Part shown: positions 44,288 to 53,303 of the stretch, piece by piece | Position numbering within the stretch: position 1 is the stretch's first letter | Layout of the letters: each line of letters begins with the position of its first letter | Source: an uncultured Flavobacterium sp. | GTDB lineage: Bacteria > Bacteroidota > Bacteroidia > Flavobacteriales > Flavobacteriaceae | DNA length: 64,000 nucleotides | Assembly: GCA_937773775.1 (NCBI GenBank) | Contig: CALJVL010000039.1 | Coordinates: 34,159-98,158, forward strand | Direction of reading: 5' to 3' | Made by a program: the position numbers and the translations under genes | Notes under the pieces: model-generated | Seen by the model: the letters and a program-made list of their open reading frames with translations, nothing else | Told to the model about the DNA's origin: nothing | Databases searched by the model: none

Positions 44288-45784
44288 ATGCCTGATACAA
44301 CAATTCGTTCAAATGCTGAAGTAGTGCTTATAGGAGCCGGAATTATGAGCGCCACTCTGGGCTTAATTCTGAAAGAACTACAACCCAATTTAAAAATTGA
44401 AATTTTCGAAAGATTAGATATCGCAGCTGCTGAAAGTTCTGATGCTTGGAATAATGCAGGAACTGGTCATTCTGCTTTTTGTGAACTCAATTATACCCCA
44501 GAAAGTGCTGATGGTACTGTCGATCCCAAAAAGGCGATTAGTATTGCCGAGTCATTTGAAATCTCTCGTCAGTTTTGGGCTTATTTAGTAGAACAAGACA
44601 AGGTTGCATCTCCTGAAAATTTTATTAAAAGTATTCCGCACATGAGTTTTGTTTGGGGAGATAAAAATGTTGAATATCTTAAGAAACGATATGATGCATT
44701 GAAGCCAAATCTGCTTTTTAAAGATATGGTTTTAAGCACGGACTTCTCTCAGCTTAAAGAATGGATGCCTTTAGTTATGGAAGGTAGAGATGAGGCAGAA
44801 AAAGTGGCTGCAACATCGATGGCTATAGGTACTGATGTTAATTTTGGTGAACTAACGAGGAACATGTTTAATTACTTGACTAAATTAGAAGGAGTAACAA
44901 TGCATTTTAATCATCAGGTGCAAAAAATAAAACAACGAGAAGATAAGATTTGGAGAATAAAAATAACTGATTTGGCTTCAGGCCAAAAAAGGAAAGTTTA
45001 TTCGAAATTCGTGTTTATAGGCGCAGGCGGAGGTTCGTTACCTTTACTGGAAAAAGCCGATGTTCCAGAAGGAAAAGGTTTTGGCGGTTTTCCGGTTAGC
45101 GGACAATGGCTTAAATGCACGAATCCTGAAGTGATAGCTAAACACCAAGCTAAAGTTTATGGTAAGGCAAGCGTTGGTGCGCCACCAATGTCAGTCCCTC
45201 ACATAGATTCAAGAATGATTAATGGTGAAAAAGCATTGTTGTTTGGACCTTTTGCAGGATTTTCAACTCGGTTTTTGAAAAACGGTTCGTATTCAGACTT
45301 GCCATTATCAATAAAAAAAGACAATATATTCCCCATGATTTCAGCTGGGATTAAAAACATTCCGTTAACAAAGTATTTAATTGACCAAGTAAGACAGTCG
45401 CCAGAGGACAGGATAAATGCGCTTAGGGAATACGTTCCTGAAGCCAAGTCTAAAGATTGGGTAATAGAAAGAGCGGGGCAAAGGGTGCAGGTGATAAAAA
45501 AAGACAAAAAAGAAGGTGGAATACTGGAATTTGGTACTGAAGTAATAACTACTGCTGATGGTTCAATGTCTGTCTTACTCGGAGCGTCGCCAGGGGCATC
45601 AACTGCAGTCTCTATAATGATTGATGTAGTGGGTAGATGTTTTAAAGAAGAATTAGCCACGCCAGAATGGCAAGCTAAAATTAAAGAAATGATACCTTCT
45701 TATGGTCAGCAGTTAAATGACAATGCTGCACTTTTGGACAAAATAAGAAAAGATACAGCAGCAGTTTTAAAATTACAGAATTAA
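44288..45784 (+). CDS. mqo: Malate:quinone oxidoreductase
   Basis: 498 residues from ATG 44288, which gives the family N-terminus MPDTTIRSNAEVVLIGAGIM; a GTG-started frame 42 bp upstream would cover the promoter. Peripheral membrane FAD enzyme that oxidises malate to oxaloacetate and reduces quinone. GAGIMSATLG is the FAD-binding GxGxxG, followed by SSDAWNNAGTGHSAFCELNY (typical of Mqo), FVFIGAGGGSLPLLEKA and a C-terminal LLGASPGASTAVSIM motif. No further TCA-cycle genes adjoin it. Confidence 0.96.
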   Translation: MPDTTIRSNAEVVLIGAGIMSATLGLILKELQPNLKIEIFERLDIAAAESSDAWNNAGTGHSAFCELNYTPESADGTVDPKKAISIAESFEISRQFWAYLVEQDKVASPENFIKSIPHMSFVWGDKNVEYLKKRYDALKPNLLFKDMVLSTDFSQLKEWMPLVMEGRDEAEKVAATSMAIGTDVNFGELTRNMFNYLTKLEGVTMHFNHQVQKIKQREDKIWRIKITDLASGQKRKVYSKFVFIGAGGGSLPLLEKADVPEGKGFGGFPVSGQWLKCTNPEVIAKHQAKVYGKASVGAPPMSVPHIDSRMINGEKALLFGPFAGFSTRFLKNGSYSDLPLSIKKDNIFPMISAGIKNIPLTKYLIDQVRQSPEDRINALREYVPEAKSKDWVIERAGQRVQVIKKDKKEGGILEFGTEVITTADGSMSVLLGASPGASTAVSIMIDVVGRCFKEELATPEWQAKIKEMIPSYGQQLNDNAALLDKIRKDTAAVLKLQN

Positions 45785-45827
45785 ATATCTTCAACGTAAA
45801 CCTTGGTTATCAGCCCGGGGTTTATGT

Positions 45828-48038
45828 TTATGATTTCATCAAGACTTTAGTGGTTTTTACTATGTTTTCAGACAAGTTTGTCAACCAAATTAACTGTTCT
45901 ATGACCAGTTGCGCCTCTTGCATTTTCAACTGAAAAGCCTCTTCATTTATATCAGCTCCTTGTTTCAACTCTCTAGCGCGAATGTTTTTTAATTCAGAAA
46001 AACGCTTGCCTAATTCTTCGATGGTACTTTCTTTTGACTCGGTTTCATCTTCTTTTAAAAGTAGTATAGCATTCTCTAAATTTTGAATGACGTTGTTAAC
46101 CACAACATTAAACGCTTCAGAAGCTTCAGAAGTCTTGTTTGATTGTATGTAAGTTCCAAGGGAAGCAGCAGATGAAAGCAGTGTGTGATTAAGAACGGTT
46201 AACTTGTATACCTGAGATAGCTTGTTTTGCTTCGACTTAGGTTCTTGGATCATTCTTTGAAAAGAAGCCATCAGATTACCGATTTCTACAAAAGCCTGTT
46301 TTCTTGCTAAACGATATGGTGTAGAAATAGCTCCTTTTTTATTGTAAAGAAGAGATATCTGTTTTAGGTAGTTCCGATTGGCTTCAATCGACTTTTCCAA
46401 ATAAACAGGAATGTTTAAAAATTCCCAAGAGGGCCATATGAAGTAATTTGCCAAAAACGATAAACTAGCACCAGCAAGCGTATCTAGGACACGGTATTGA
46501 ATAAGGTCGTCTACGTTAGGGGTCAGTATTCCGTAAATGAAAATGACATAAATAGTCACAAAAGTTGCCCCGACTTTATAATTAGACGGTGCAAATGAAA
46601 AACCGAAAAGCATGGCTATGATAGCTAAACCTCCAATAATAGTGGAATCGTGAATTACAGAAAGAATTCCAAAGGCGATAAACCCACCTAAAATGGTTCC
46701 AAAAATTCTTTGGTAGGTACGTTGCTTGGTAAGACCATAACCCTGACGCATGATAACCACGATAGTCAATACGATCCAATAGGCGTTTTGGAAAGGAAGT
46801 ACTTTACCAATAATAAAGCCTATTAAAATAGTAATTGTCAGCCGAAGGGAATGCCTGAAAACAGTAGACGAAAAACTAAAGTTTTCAATCATTGTGCTTA
46901 ACGGATAATATTGTGTAGAGATGAATTTTTCTAAATCCTTATCCTTTCCCTTCAAATCGTGCAAAATTAAAGATGAGCTAAAAGCACGCTCCAAAACCTT
47001 GATTTTATCGACTTGTTTTTCTGCATAGCGCATCATGGTTTTCAGCATAAAAACGCCTTCAGAAGCTTGAATAGGTCCAATTTCGCTCTCGTAATCAGTA
47101 ATTGCAACCTCTAATTCGTGCAAAGCCTTATTTAAATTGTGTTTTGAAAGATATTTGCTTCTGTTCTGGATACTTTTGGATAATTGTTTTAAATCTGCGG
47201 CAAGATGATAGGCTAAATTTTGATATTTACTTAATACTCTTGGGTGATTGTCAAATTTCTGATGTAGTTTGTCATGATCGAATGAGGTAGAAACAGCTAA
47301 CTCCATTATTTCCATTAATGAGATAAAGGTCAGTAGCATTTTTCTATTTTGATTGGAGGAACCGGATGCTGTTCTATTTCTTATAAGAACCTCTCTTATG
47401 TTTTCTTGTATTGTGTTTAATTGTACTTGTAGATGCAATTGTTTTTCAATAATTCCTTTTTTGTCTGAATTAATTTCCCATAAATCACCTCTTAATTTCA
47501 GGTACTTGGCAGTCAGTTTTATACACTGAGCGATTTGCAGCTCAACGTATCGATGGGGCCTGATATAGTAAAAAATAAGTGAAACTAACAGATAAAATAA
47601 TCCTCCAGAAAGTAATAGTCCAGAATACTGCAGGATGTCCCATCCCGTTTGTAAATGAGCAAATGCCAATGAAATTGAAAGCAGTGCTGAAAAGGAAACC
47701 ATGGTTGACCTTTGTCCATAAACCGAAATCATCGATAAGAAAAAAAGTAACAGTGCCAATGTAGGATATAAAATGAAAGGATACGGATTAATTAGGTTAA
47801 TAATCAAGTTGACGCCGGCAACGATAAGCACAGCAACCAATAACCCATTTATCTTGTGTTTTAAGTTGCTGGGTATGTCACTAGGATAGGTAAGAAAGGC
47901 ACCAAGTGCTATTGTAAAACCGATACGGAAATGGCCAAAATAGGTGAATAGCAAAACAGGAACGACTGCGGATATAGTAACCTTTAATGCATTCGTAAAA
48001 TAAGTACTGTCTACAAATTGCTTAACTTTTAAAATCAT
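45828..48038 (-). CDS. FUSC family membrane protein (YccS/fusaric acid resistance-like)
   Basis: 736 residues from the ATG at 48038 (MILKVKQFVDSTYF); an upstream TTG adds seven residues. Two blocks of about five to six membrane helices (about 20-165 and 395-540), each followed by a soluble helical domain, the architecture of YccS/FUSC proteins. The second block has RHSLRLTITILIGFIIGKVL and AYWIVLTIVVIMRQGYG, the recognisable FUSC_2-like signature. Members are putative efflux or cell-envelope proteins with no settled substrate. Convergent with mqo, separated by 43 bp. Confidence 0.88.
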   Translation of the reverse strand: MILKVKQFVDSTYFTNALKVTISAVVPVLLFTYFGHFRIGFTIALGAFLTYPSDIPSNLKHKINGLLVAVLIVAGVNLIINLINPYPFILYPTLALLLFFLSMISVYGQRSTMVSFSALLSISLAFAHLQTGWDILQYSGLLLSGGLFYLLVSLIFYYIRPHRYVELQIAQCIKLTAKYLKLRGDLWEINSDKKGIIEKQLHLQVQLNTIQENIREVLIRNRTASGSSNQNRKMLLTFISLMEIMELAVSTSFDHDKLHQKFDNHPRVLSKYQNLAYHLAADLKQLSKSIQNRSKYLSKHNLNKALHELEVAITDYESEIGPIQASEGVFMLKTMMRYAEKQVDKIKVLERAFSSSLILHDLKGKDKDLEKFISTQYYPLSTMIENFSFSSTVFRHSLRLTITILIGFIIGKVLPFQNAYWIVLTIVVIMRQGYGLTKQRTYQRIFGTILGGFIAFGILSVIHDSTIIGGLAIIAMLFGFSFAPSNYKVGATFVTIYVIFIYGILTPNVDDLIQYRVLDTLAGASLSFLANYFIWPSWEFLNIPVYLEKSIEANRNYLKQISLLYNKKGAISTPYRLARKQAFVEIGNLMASFQRMIQEPKSKQNKLSQVYKLTVLNHTLLSSAASLGTYIQSNKTSEASEAFNVVVNNVIQNLENAILLLKEDETESKESTIEELGKRFSELKNIRARELKQGADINEEAFQLKMQEAQLVIEQLIWLTNLSENIVKTTKVLMKS

Positions 48039-48167
48039 AGGGGTATGTATTACCCACAAAGATAAGTATTGTACTATTTATCCCGATCAGAACTAGCGTT
48101 GATTTAAGTTTAAATATAAATAAGCACTATTTATCAATCAAGAATTATTCATTCTCTAAATTTTTAC

Positions 48168-48175
48168 TATTTTTG
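48168..48175 (+). promoter_or_regulatory. Possible def promoter -7 box
   Basis: TATTTTTG fits TAnnTTTG, 70 bp upstream of the def ATG; -33 not clear. Confidence 0.4.
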
Positions 48176-48237
48176 CCAACCATCTATGAGTAGTGAAGAT
48201 TCTGAATTTATGGTTGATAATATTTAATACAAAAACA

Positions 48238-48825
48238 ATGATTTTACCAATTGTAGGATATGGCCATCCTGTTTTAAGAAAGGTGGGGGAGATTATTACA
48301 GAAGAGCATCCGGACTTGAAAGAGACGATAACTAATATGTTTGAAACGATGTATAATGCTAATGGGGTAGGTCTTGCTGCTCCACAAGTAGGAAAGGCTC
48401 TTCGTCTGTTTATCATCGACACTACGCCTTTTAGCGACGATGAGGATCTGGAAGCCGGTGAACAACAAGAGTTAAATGGCTTTAAAAGAACCTTTATCAA
48501 TGCAAAAATGTTGATAGAAGAAGGAGAAGAATGGTGTTTTAATGAAGGGTGTTTAAGTATTCCAGATGTTCGTGAGGACGTTTATAGAAATCCAAAAATT
48601 ACAATTGAGTATTGTGAAGAAGATTTCGTTGTTAAAACGGAAGTCTTTGAAGGATTAATAGCGAGAGTAATTCAACATGAATACGATCATATAGAAGGAA
48701 TCTTGTTTACGGATAAGATCTCATCACTAAAAAAACGCCTGATTCAGAAGAAGTTAAAAAACATAACCGAAGGAAAAACATTTCAAGATTATAGAATGAG
48801 ATTTATTGCTAAAAAAGGAAGGTAA
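48238..48825 (+). CDS. def: Peptide deformylase
   Basis: 195 residues from ATG 48238 (MILPIVGYGHPVLR); an in-frame GTG further upstream lies in the leader. Removes the formyl group from nascent N-terminal Met. The three signature motifs are complete: GVGLAAPQVG (43-52), EGCLSIP (103-109, metal Cys 105) and QHEYDH (146-151, metal His 147 and His 151, catalytic Glu 148). The insertion in the region about 65-80 is normal for Bacteroidota. Divergent from the FUSC gene. Confidence 0.96.
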   Translation: MILPIVGYGHPVLRKVGEIITEEHPDLKETITNMFETMYNANGVGLAAPQVGKALRLFIIDTTPFSDDEDLEAGEQQELNGFKRTFINAKMLIEEGEEWCFNEGCLSIPDVREDVYRNPKITIEYCEEDFVVKTEVFEGLIARVIQHEYDHIEGILFTDKISSLKKRLIQKKLKNITEGKTFQDYRMRFIAKKGR

Positions 48826-48915
48826 ATAGATCGTACATGGTTTAACTTGGTTTTGATTTTGGGCTTTAATAAAAAATATAATACAAATAGAATTCTTAAT
48901 TATAAGTAAAACAGC

Positions 48916-49401
48916 ATGAATTTAGAAAAAATATTAGCGATTTCAGGGAAGCCAGGTTTATTCTTACTAAAAGTACAAACGCGCAGTGGTTTTGTCGCAG
49001 AATCATTGGCAGATGGAAAAAAAATCACGGTAAACCTAAAAAACAATGTGAGTTTATTATCTGAGATTTCAGTTTATACTTATGAAGGTGAGCAACCATT
49101 AGCGGAGATAATGAAAATAATTGCTGCAAAAGAAGATAATGGTCCTTCAATTTCACACAAATCAGATAACCCTACATTGGCAGCTTACTTCAAAGAGGTT
49201 TTACCTGACTACGATGAAGAAAGAGTATATCCTTCAGATATAAAGAAAATTTTAAACTGGTACAATATGATGCAAGTAAAAGGTCTTGTTGTCGAGGAAG
49301 TAGCGGCTGAAGTAGTTGAAACTGAAACTTCTATTGATGCAGAAGACGAAGTTATTGTTGAAAAACCAAAAAAAGCAAAAAAAAACGGTAGAGTAATTTA
49401 A
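48916..49401 (+). CDS. DUF5606 domain-containing protein
   Basis: 161 residues. The conserved part is the N-terminal LEKILAISGKPGLFLLKVQ, then NNVSLLSEISVYTY, LAAYFKEVLPDYDEERVY and IKKILNWYNMM; this is the domain of unknown function 5606, found across Flavobacteria beside def and mazG. A charged tail rich in Glu and Lys follows (about 120-161). Soluble. Probably in one transcript with def (90 bp upstream). A very strong terminator follows the stop. Confidence 0.9.
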   Translation: MNLEKILAISGKPGLFLLKVQTRSGFVAESLADGKKITVNLKNNVSLLSEISVYTYEGEQPLAEIMKIIAAKEDNGPSISHKSDNPTLAAYFKEVLPDYDEERVYPSDIKKILNWYNMMQVKGLVVEEVAAEVVETETSIDAEDEVIVEKPKKAKKNGRVI

Positions 49402-49415
49402 TATTACTATTTATA

Positions 49416-49457
49416 AAGAAATCCTGTAATCTACTTTTTTAGATTACAGGATTTCTT
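49416..49457 (+). terminator. Strong intrinsic terminator after the DUF5606 gene
   Basis: Perfect 18-bp stem AAGAAATCCTGTAATCTA with a 6-nt loop (49434-49439). The descending arm is 49440-49457, followed by ATTTTTA. Also at a suitable position to stop transcription from the left only. Confidence 0.9.
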
Positions 49458-49480
49458 ATTTTTACACAAAACCATTTTAA

Positions 49481-50263
49481 ATGAATACAAGACAGACGCA
49501 ACTGAATGCTTTCGAAAGACTACTAGACATAATGGATGAGCTTCGTGAGAAGTGCCCTTGGGATAAGAAACAAACCATGCAAACGCTAAGGCATCTTACC
49601 ATCGAAGAAACCTATGAATTAGGAGACGCCATCTTGGATAATGATCTGAACGAGGTTAAGAAAGAGCTTGGCGATTTGATGTTACACCTTGTTTTTTATG
49701 CTAAGATAGGAAGCGAAACAAATGATTTTGATATAGCGGATGTCTGCAATGAAATTTGTGATAAGTTGATACACCGTCATCCGCATATTTATAGCGATAC
49801 CATAGTAAAAGACGAGGAAGAAGTAAAGCAGAATTGGGAAAAACTAAAACTCAAGGAAGGTAGGAAGTCAGTTCTTGAAGGGGTGCCAAAAAGTTTACCA
49901 GCATTTGTAAAAGCAAGTAGAATTCAAGATAAAGTGAAGGGAGTGGGTTTTGATTGGGAAGAATCACATCAGGTTTGGGATAAGGTGCAAGAAGAGTTGG
50001 AGGAGTTGCAAGTTGAGGTCGACGCTGGAGATCAAGATAAAATAGAAGCCGAGTTTGGAGATGTCCTTTTTTCTATGATTAATTATGCGAGATTTTTAAA
50101 TGTAAACCCAGAAGATGCTTTAGAAAGAACGAATAAGAAGTTCATCAAGCGTTTTCAATATCTAGAGAGTAAAGCAGTAGAACTCGGGAAGTCCCTAATG
50201 GATATGTCTTTGGCTGAAATGGATGTTTTTTGGGAAGAAGCGAAGCGGCTTCCCAGAAAATAG
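49481..50263 (+). CDS. mazG: Nucleoside triphosphate pyrophosphohydrolase MazG
   Basis: 260 residues, tandem MazG-fold enzyme that hydrolyses dNTP/NTP to the monophosphate and pyrophosphate. N-terminal domain: LREKCPWDKKQTMQTLRHL, EETYELGDAI and LGDLMLHLVFYAKIG; C-terminal domain: KASRIQDKVKGVGFDW, ELEELQVEV and EFGDVLFSMINYARFL, with the expected Glu-Glu-x-x-Glu-like acidic residues for Mg. The last codons, from FWEEAKRLPRK to the stop, are the first of several copies of a 70-bp tandem repeat, see 50229-50530. ATG at 49481 is 24 bp after the terminator stem. Confidence 0.95.
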   Translation: MNTRQTQLNAFERLLDIMDELREKCPWDKKQTMQTLRHLTIEETYELGDAILDNDLNEVKKELGDLMLHLVFYAKIGSETNDFDIADVCNEICDKLIHRHPHIYSDTIVKDEEEVKQNWEKLKLKEGRKSVLEGVPKSLPAFVKASRIQDKVKGVGFDWEESHQVWDKVQEELEELQVEVDAGDQDKIEAEFGDVLFSMINYARFLNVNPEDALERTNKKFIKRFQYLESKAVELGKSLMDMSLAEMDVFWEEAKRLPRK

Positions 50264-50530
50264 GAATTAGAAAATCTATGATTTTCAAATATCTCAAATT
50301 TGGGAAGAAGCGAAGCGGCTTCCCAGAAAATAGGAATTAGAAAATCTATGATTTTCAAATATCTCAAATTTGGGAAGAAGCGAAGCGGCTTCCGAAAAAG
50401 TAGGAATGATAAAATCTATGATTTTCAAATTAGCCAAATTAGGGAAGAAGCGAAGGGGCTTCCTAGAAAATTAGAATTAAACAACCTCTGATTTTCAAAC
50501 AATCTACTTTTGAGAAGAAGTGAATAAACT
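50229..50530 (+). repeat. 70-bp tandem repeat array starting inside the mazG 3' end
   Basis: Four full units at 50229, 50299, 50369 and 50439, exactly 70 bp apart, and a partial fifth at 50509. Units 1 and 2 are identical; unit 3 differs mainly around the last third, unit 4 more, and the last is fragmentary, so divergence rises with distance from mazG. Each unit carries the sequence GGGAAGAAGCGAAGCGGCTT, which in unit 1 encodes the last mazG codons, and an inverted repeat GGGAAG/CTTCCC. No longer open frame crosses the units. Confidence 0.95.
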
Positions 50531-50582
50531 TTAGTATTCTGTACTCAGTGCTAAATAATTATCATCACATATATATTACCAA

Positions 50583-52031
50583 ATGCCAGAAAATAAAATC
50601 GAGTTAAAACGTTCTTTAGGATTAATTGATGCCACGAGTTTAGTTGCAGGTTCCATGATAGGATCGGGAATTTTTATTGTTACGTCAGCCATGGCTAGAG
50701 ACATTGGTTCTGCAGCTTGGTTGTTAGTCATCTGGTTGGTAACAGGATTAATTACGGTCGCGGCGGCATTGAGTTATGGAGAATTGGCTGGAATGATGCC
50801 CAAAGCCGGTGGGCAGTTTGTTTACATTCAGCGTTCTTACGGAAGGTTAGTTTCTTTTCTTTATGGCTGGACCGTTTTTACAGTGATACAAACAGGAGTT
50901 ATTGCTGCAATCGCAGTTACATTTGCTAATTACGCCGCTATTTTTTTCCCTGTTTTAGATACTGCCTTGTTTAAATGGGAATCTGGCTTTGTTTTTTCAT
51001 ATCAAAAAGTTTTAGCTATTTTGAGTATCGTTCTGCTAACCTATATCAATACAAAAGGAGTAGAAAGCGGAAAAACGGTTCAATTGGTATTAACTACAGT
51101 TAAACTTTTTGCTCTTTTCGCTCTTATAATTTTGGGGATATACGTTGGTTTGCATACTGATGTTCTATCAAACAACTTTACCCACATGTGGGATGCAAGT
51201 AGAACAGTTGTAGCAGCTGACGGAACAGTTACGGTAACAAAACTGGCAGGTATGGCAATTCTAGGAGCCGCTGGGGCCACCATAATTAACTCCTTGTTCT
51301 CTAGTGATGCTTGGAATAATGTTACTTTTATTGCTGGAGAAATAAAAGAACCTAAAAAGAATATTCCACGTAGCTTATTTTTGGGAACTTTAATTGTCAC
51401 TATTATTTATTTACTTGCAAATATTGCCTATTTGGCTTTGTTACCCATTCAAGGGACACCGAATGCGAATGATATTGCTGCTAACGGAATTATGTTTGCT
51501 AGTAACGATAGGGTAGGTGCCGCCGCTGCAAATATGATTTTGGGAAATGTGGGAGCATTCGTTATGGCTGGTTTAATAATGGTTTCGACCTTTGGCTGTA
51601 ATAGTGGTTTAATTCTTTCAGGTGGAAGATTATTTTATGCTATGGCTCAAGACAACTTGTTTTTTAAACAAGCTACTGAACTAAATAGGAACCAAGTTCC
51701 TGCTAAAGCATTATGGGTGCAGTGCATTTGGGCTTGCGTATTATGTGTTTCCGGTAAGTTTGGAGACTTATTAACTTATGCAACTTTCGCATCGTTGCTG
51801 TTCTATATTTTGACGATTATAGGTGTTTTTATTCTAAGAAAAAAGGAACCTAATGTCGAAAGACCTTATAGAGCTTTTGGGTATCCGTTTGTGCCGGCGC
51901 TCTATATAATAGTCACATCAGCAATTTGCATTACGTTGTTACTATATGACACCTTAAATACCGGACTAGGATTATTTATTGTAGTGCTGGGAATTCCAGT
52001 TTATTATTTCGTGATGAATAAGAAGCAATAG
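50583..52031 (+). CDS. APC superfamily amino acid permease
   Basis: 482 residues, about twelve membrane helices. The N-terminal motif GLIDATSLVAGSMIGSGIFI (helix 1 with the Gly-Ser-Gly-Ile-Phe loop that binds the amino group) and ALSYGELAGMMPKAGGQFVY identify the APC family; SSDAWNNVTFIAGEIKEPKK precedes the cytoplasmic loop. Imports or exchanges amino acids; the substrate (for example alanine/glutamate or lysine) cannot be fixed from sequence. It follows the mazG repeat region by 50 bp. Confidence 0.93.
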   Translation: MPENKIELKRSLGLIDATSLVAGSMIGSGIFIVTSAMARDIGSAAWLLVIWLVTGLITVAAALSYGELAGMMPKAGGQFVYIQRSYGRLVSFLYGWTVFTVIQTGVIAAIAVTFANYAAIFFPVLDTALFKWESGFVFSYQKVLAILSIVLLTYINTKGVESGKTVQLVLTTVKLFALFALIILGIYVGLHTDVLSNNFTHMWDASRTVVAADGTVTVTKLAGMAILGAAGATIINSLFSSDAWNNVTFIAGEIKEPKKNIPRSLFLGTLIVTIIYLLANIAYLALLPIQGTPNANDIAANGIMFASNDRVGAAAANMILGNVGAFVMAGLIMVSTFGCNSGLILSGGRLFYAMAQDNLFFKQATELNRNQVPAKALWVQCIWACVLCVSGKFGDLLTYATFASLLFYILTIIGVFILRKKEPNVERPYRAFGYPFVPALYIIVTSAICITLLLYDTLNTGLGLFIVVLGIPVYYFVMNKKQ

Positions 52032-52046
52032 TGATAATAATTCTAA

Positions 52047-52745
52047 CTATTCTGCTATTTTTTTCAACTTACTAATGTCTACGAGGGTTATTTTCTTTCC
52101 TAGTAATTCAATCAATCCTGATTTTTTTAAATCAGACAACAGACGGATGCAGCTCTCAATCGCCGTGCCAATCATACTGGCTAATTCATCCCTTAAAAGC
52201 TGAACTTTTAACGAATTATCTCCATTAGTGACAAAAGTGTAATACAAATAGAGTAGTGTTACAGCTAATCTTTCTTTGATAGATTTTGGGTCAGATCAAC
52301 CATGTGGGCCTGAGATTCTTTTAGATTTCCACAAATTGTTTTCATCAAAGAAACCCAGTACCTCGGTTTTGGGGACATAACATACCTCCATTTCTTCAAG
52401 AGCAACGGCACACAAGTTCACGGATTTTTCACTTATGAGGGAACTTTGACCTAATAACTCTCCTTTTGAAACGAGCTTAACGATATGGCTCTCCCCGTTT
52501 AGGCTTAATTTTGTGAGTTTGCAGATTCCTTGTTTAATGCAATATATTCCATTCATACTTTCTCCTTCTTCAAAAATCACTTCGCCCTTCTGAATGGTAT
52601 GTGATGTTTTGCAATAAGCAAGTTCAAGTAGTTCATCCTTATTGAGTGCTTTCAGGGAACTGAATTCTCCAGCGATACATTGTTCGCAATTAGCCATCTT
52701 AAAAAAAGTTTGATTGTCAAATAAAGTTACGTTTTTATATGACAT
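52047..52745 (-). pseudogene. Crp/Fnr family regulator, split by frameshifts and a short deletion
   Basis: The 5' part (52296-52745) encodes an effector domain with CEQC near the start, KGEVIFEEGESMNGIYCIKQ and LGQSSLISE; it probably begins at M17 (52697). The 3' part (52047-52247) encodes LKVQLLRDELASMIGTAIES and an HTH C-terminus. Between them the text continues as ICGNLKESQAHMVDLTQ in another frame and then SIKERLAVTLLYLYYTF in a third: about ten residues seem deleted around 52310, and one A is missing near 52270. Full-length family members are about 225 residues. CxxC at the N-terminus is typical of the Bacteroidota Fnr-type group. The regulator is probably inactive, unless the differences are sequencing errors. 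Confidence 0.8.
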
Positions 52746-53303
52746 GTATCATATTTTAATTAATATTCGTTGAGTAGCTTTGTTTCAAGAAAACTAGGGG
52801 AATTATGGTAGGCAAAACTGTTTCTGAAATTTTTAGCGCTAATGATCTGGACTAGGATTATGATTTTGAAAATACTTTGGAACCTAGATGAAGCTCTTTT
52901 ATGGGGGCTTTTCTACTGAAATTCTACACTATATAATCCATTCTTTTACAACAGCAGCAATAGTGAGGTTCTCCACACTATAATTTTTTGTGATACGTTT
53001 GTTACAATCGTAAAAAGTAAACATGCTTTTGCAAAAAGGTTTTCTTCAGGGTCTCGATTCAGTTTTGATAAGAAAAATGACCTTCATTCAGGTTAGGAAT
53101 AGTCGAGCAACCAGTATATCATGGTTTAGACACATTGTACTTTTGAATTAATTAATTGTTGAAGAGATATGATGTGTCATTATTCAAAAGTTAATGTGTT
53201 GCCGAAAAGCTAAAATTATCATACTCCCCATTTATTTGCATAAAAAAACCTCATTCTATTTCAGGAATGAGGTTTGTGATGTGTCATTTTAAAATTTTTA
53301 TTC
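52746..53303. other. Intergenic region with terminator and coding-like debris
   Basis: 558 bp. A short minus frame 52929-53024 (31 residues; NYSVENLTIAAVVKEW in the middle) looks more protein-like than the rest but is too short to assign and may be a remnant. The only firm element is the terminator at 53242-53275. Confidence 0.4.
53242..53275 (-). terminator. Intrinsic terminator of the DUF349 gene
   Basis: Minus strand AAACCTCATTC/GAATGAGGTTT (53265-53275 and 53246-53256), loop 8 nt, followed by a run of seven T. Confidence 0.85.

Noticed and set aside
45199..45660. Minus-strand 153-codon frame inside mqo
   Set aside because: Antisense shadow of a fully supported gene.
50155..50491. Two small frames in the mazG repeat region
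   Set aside because: They arise from the tandem repeat, carry no conserved protein feature and lack promoter signals.
50229..50530. Consideration of a CRISPR array
   Set aside because: The units are contiguous 70-bp copies with no unique spacers and no cas genes, so this is a tandem repeat.
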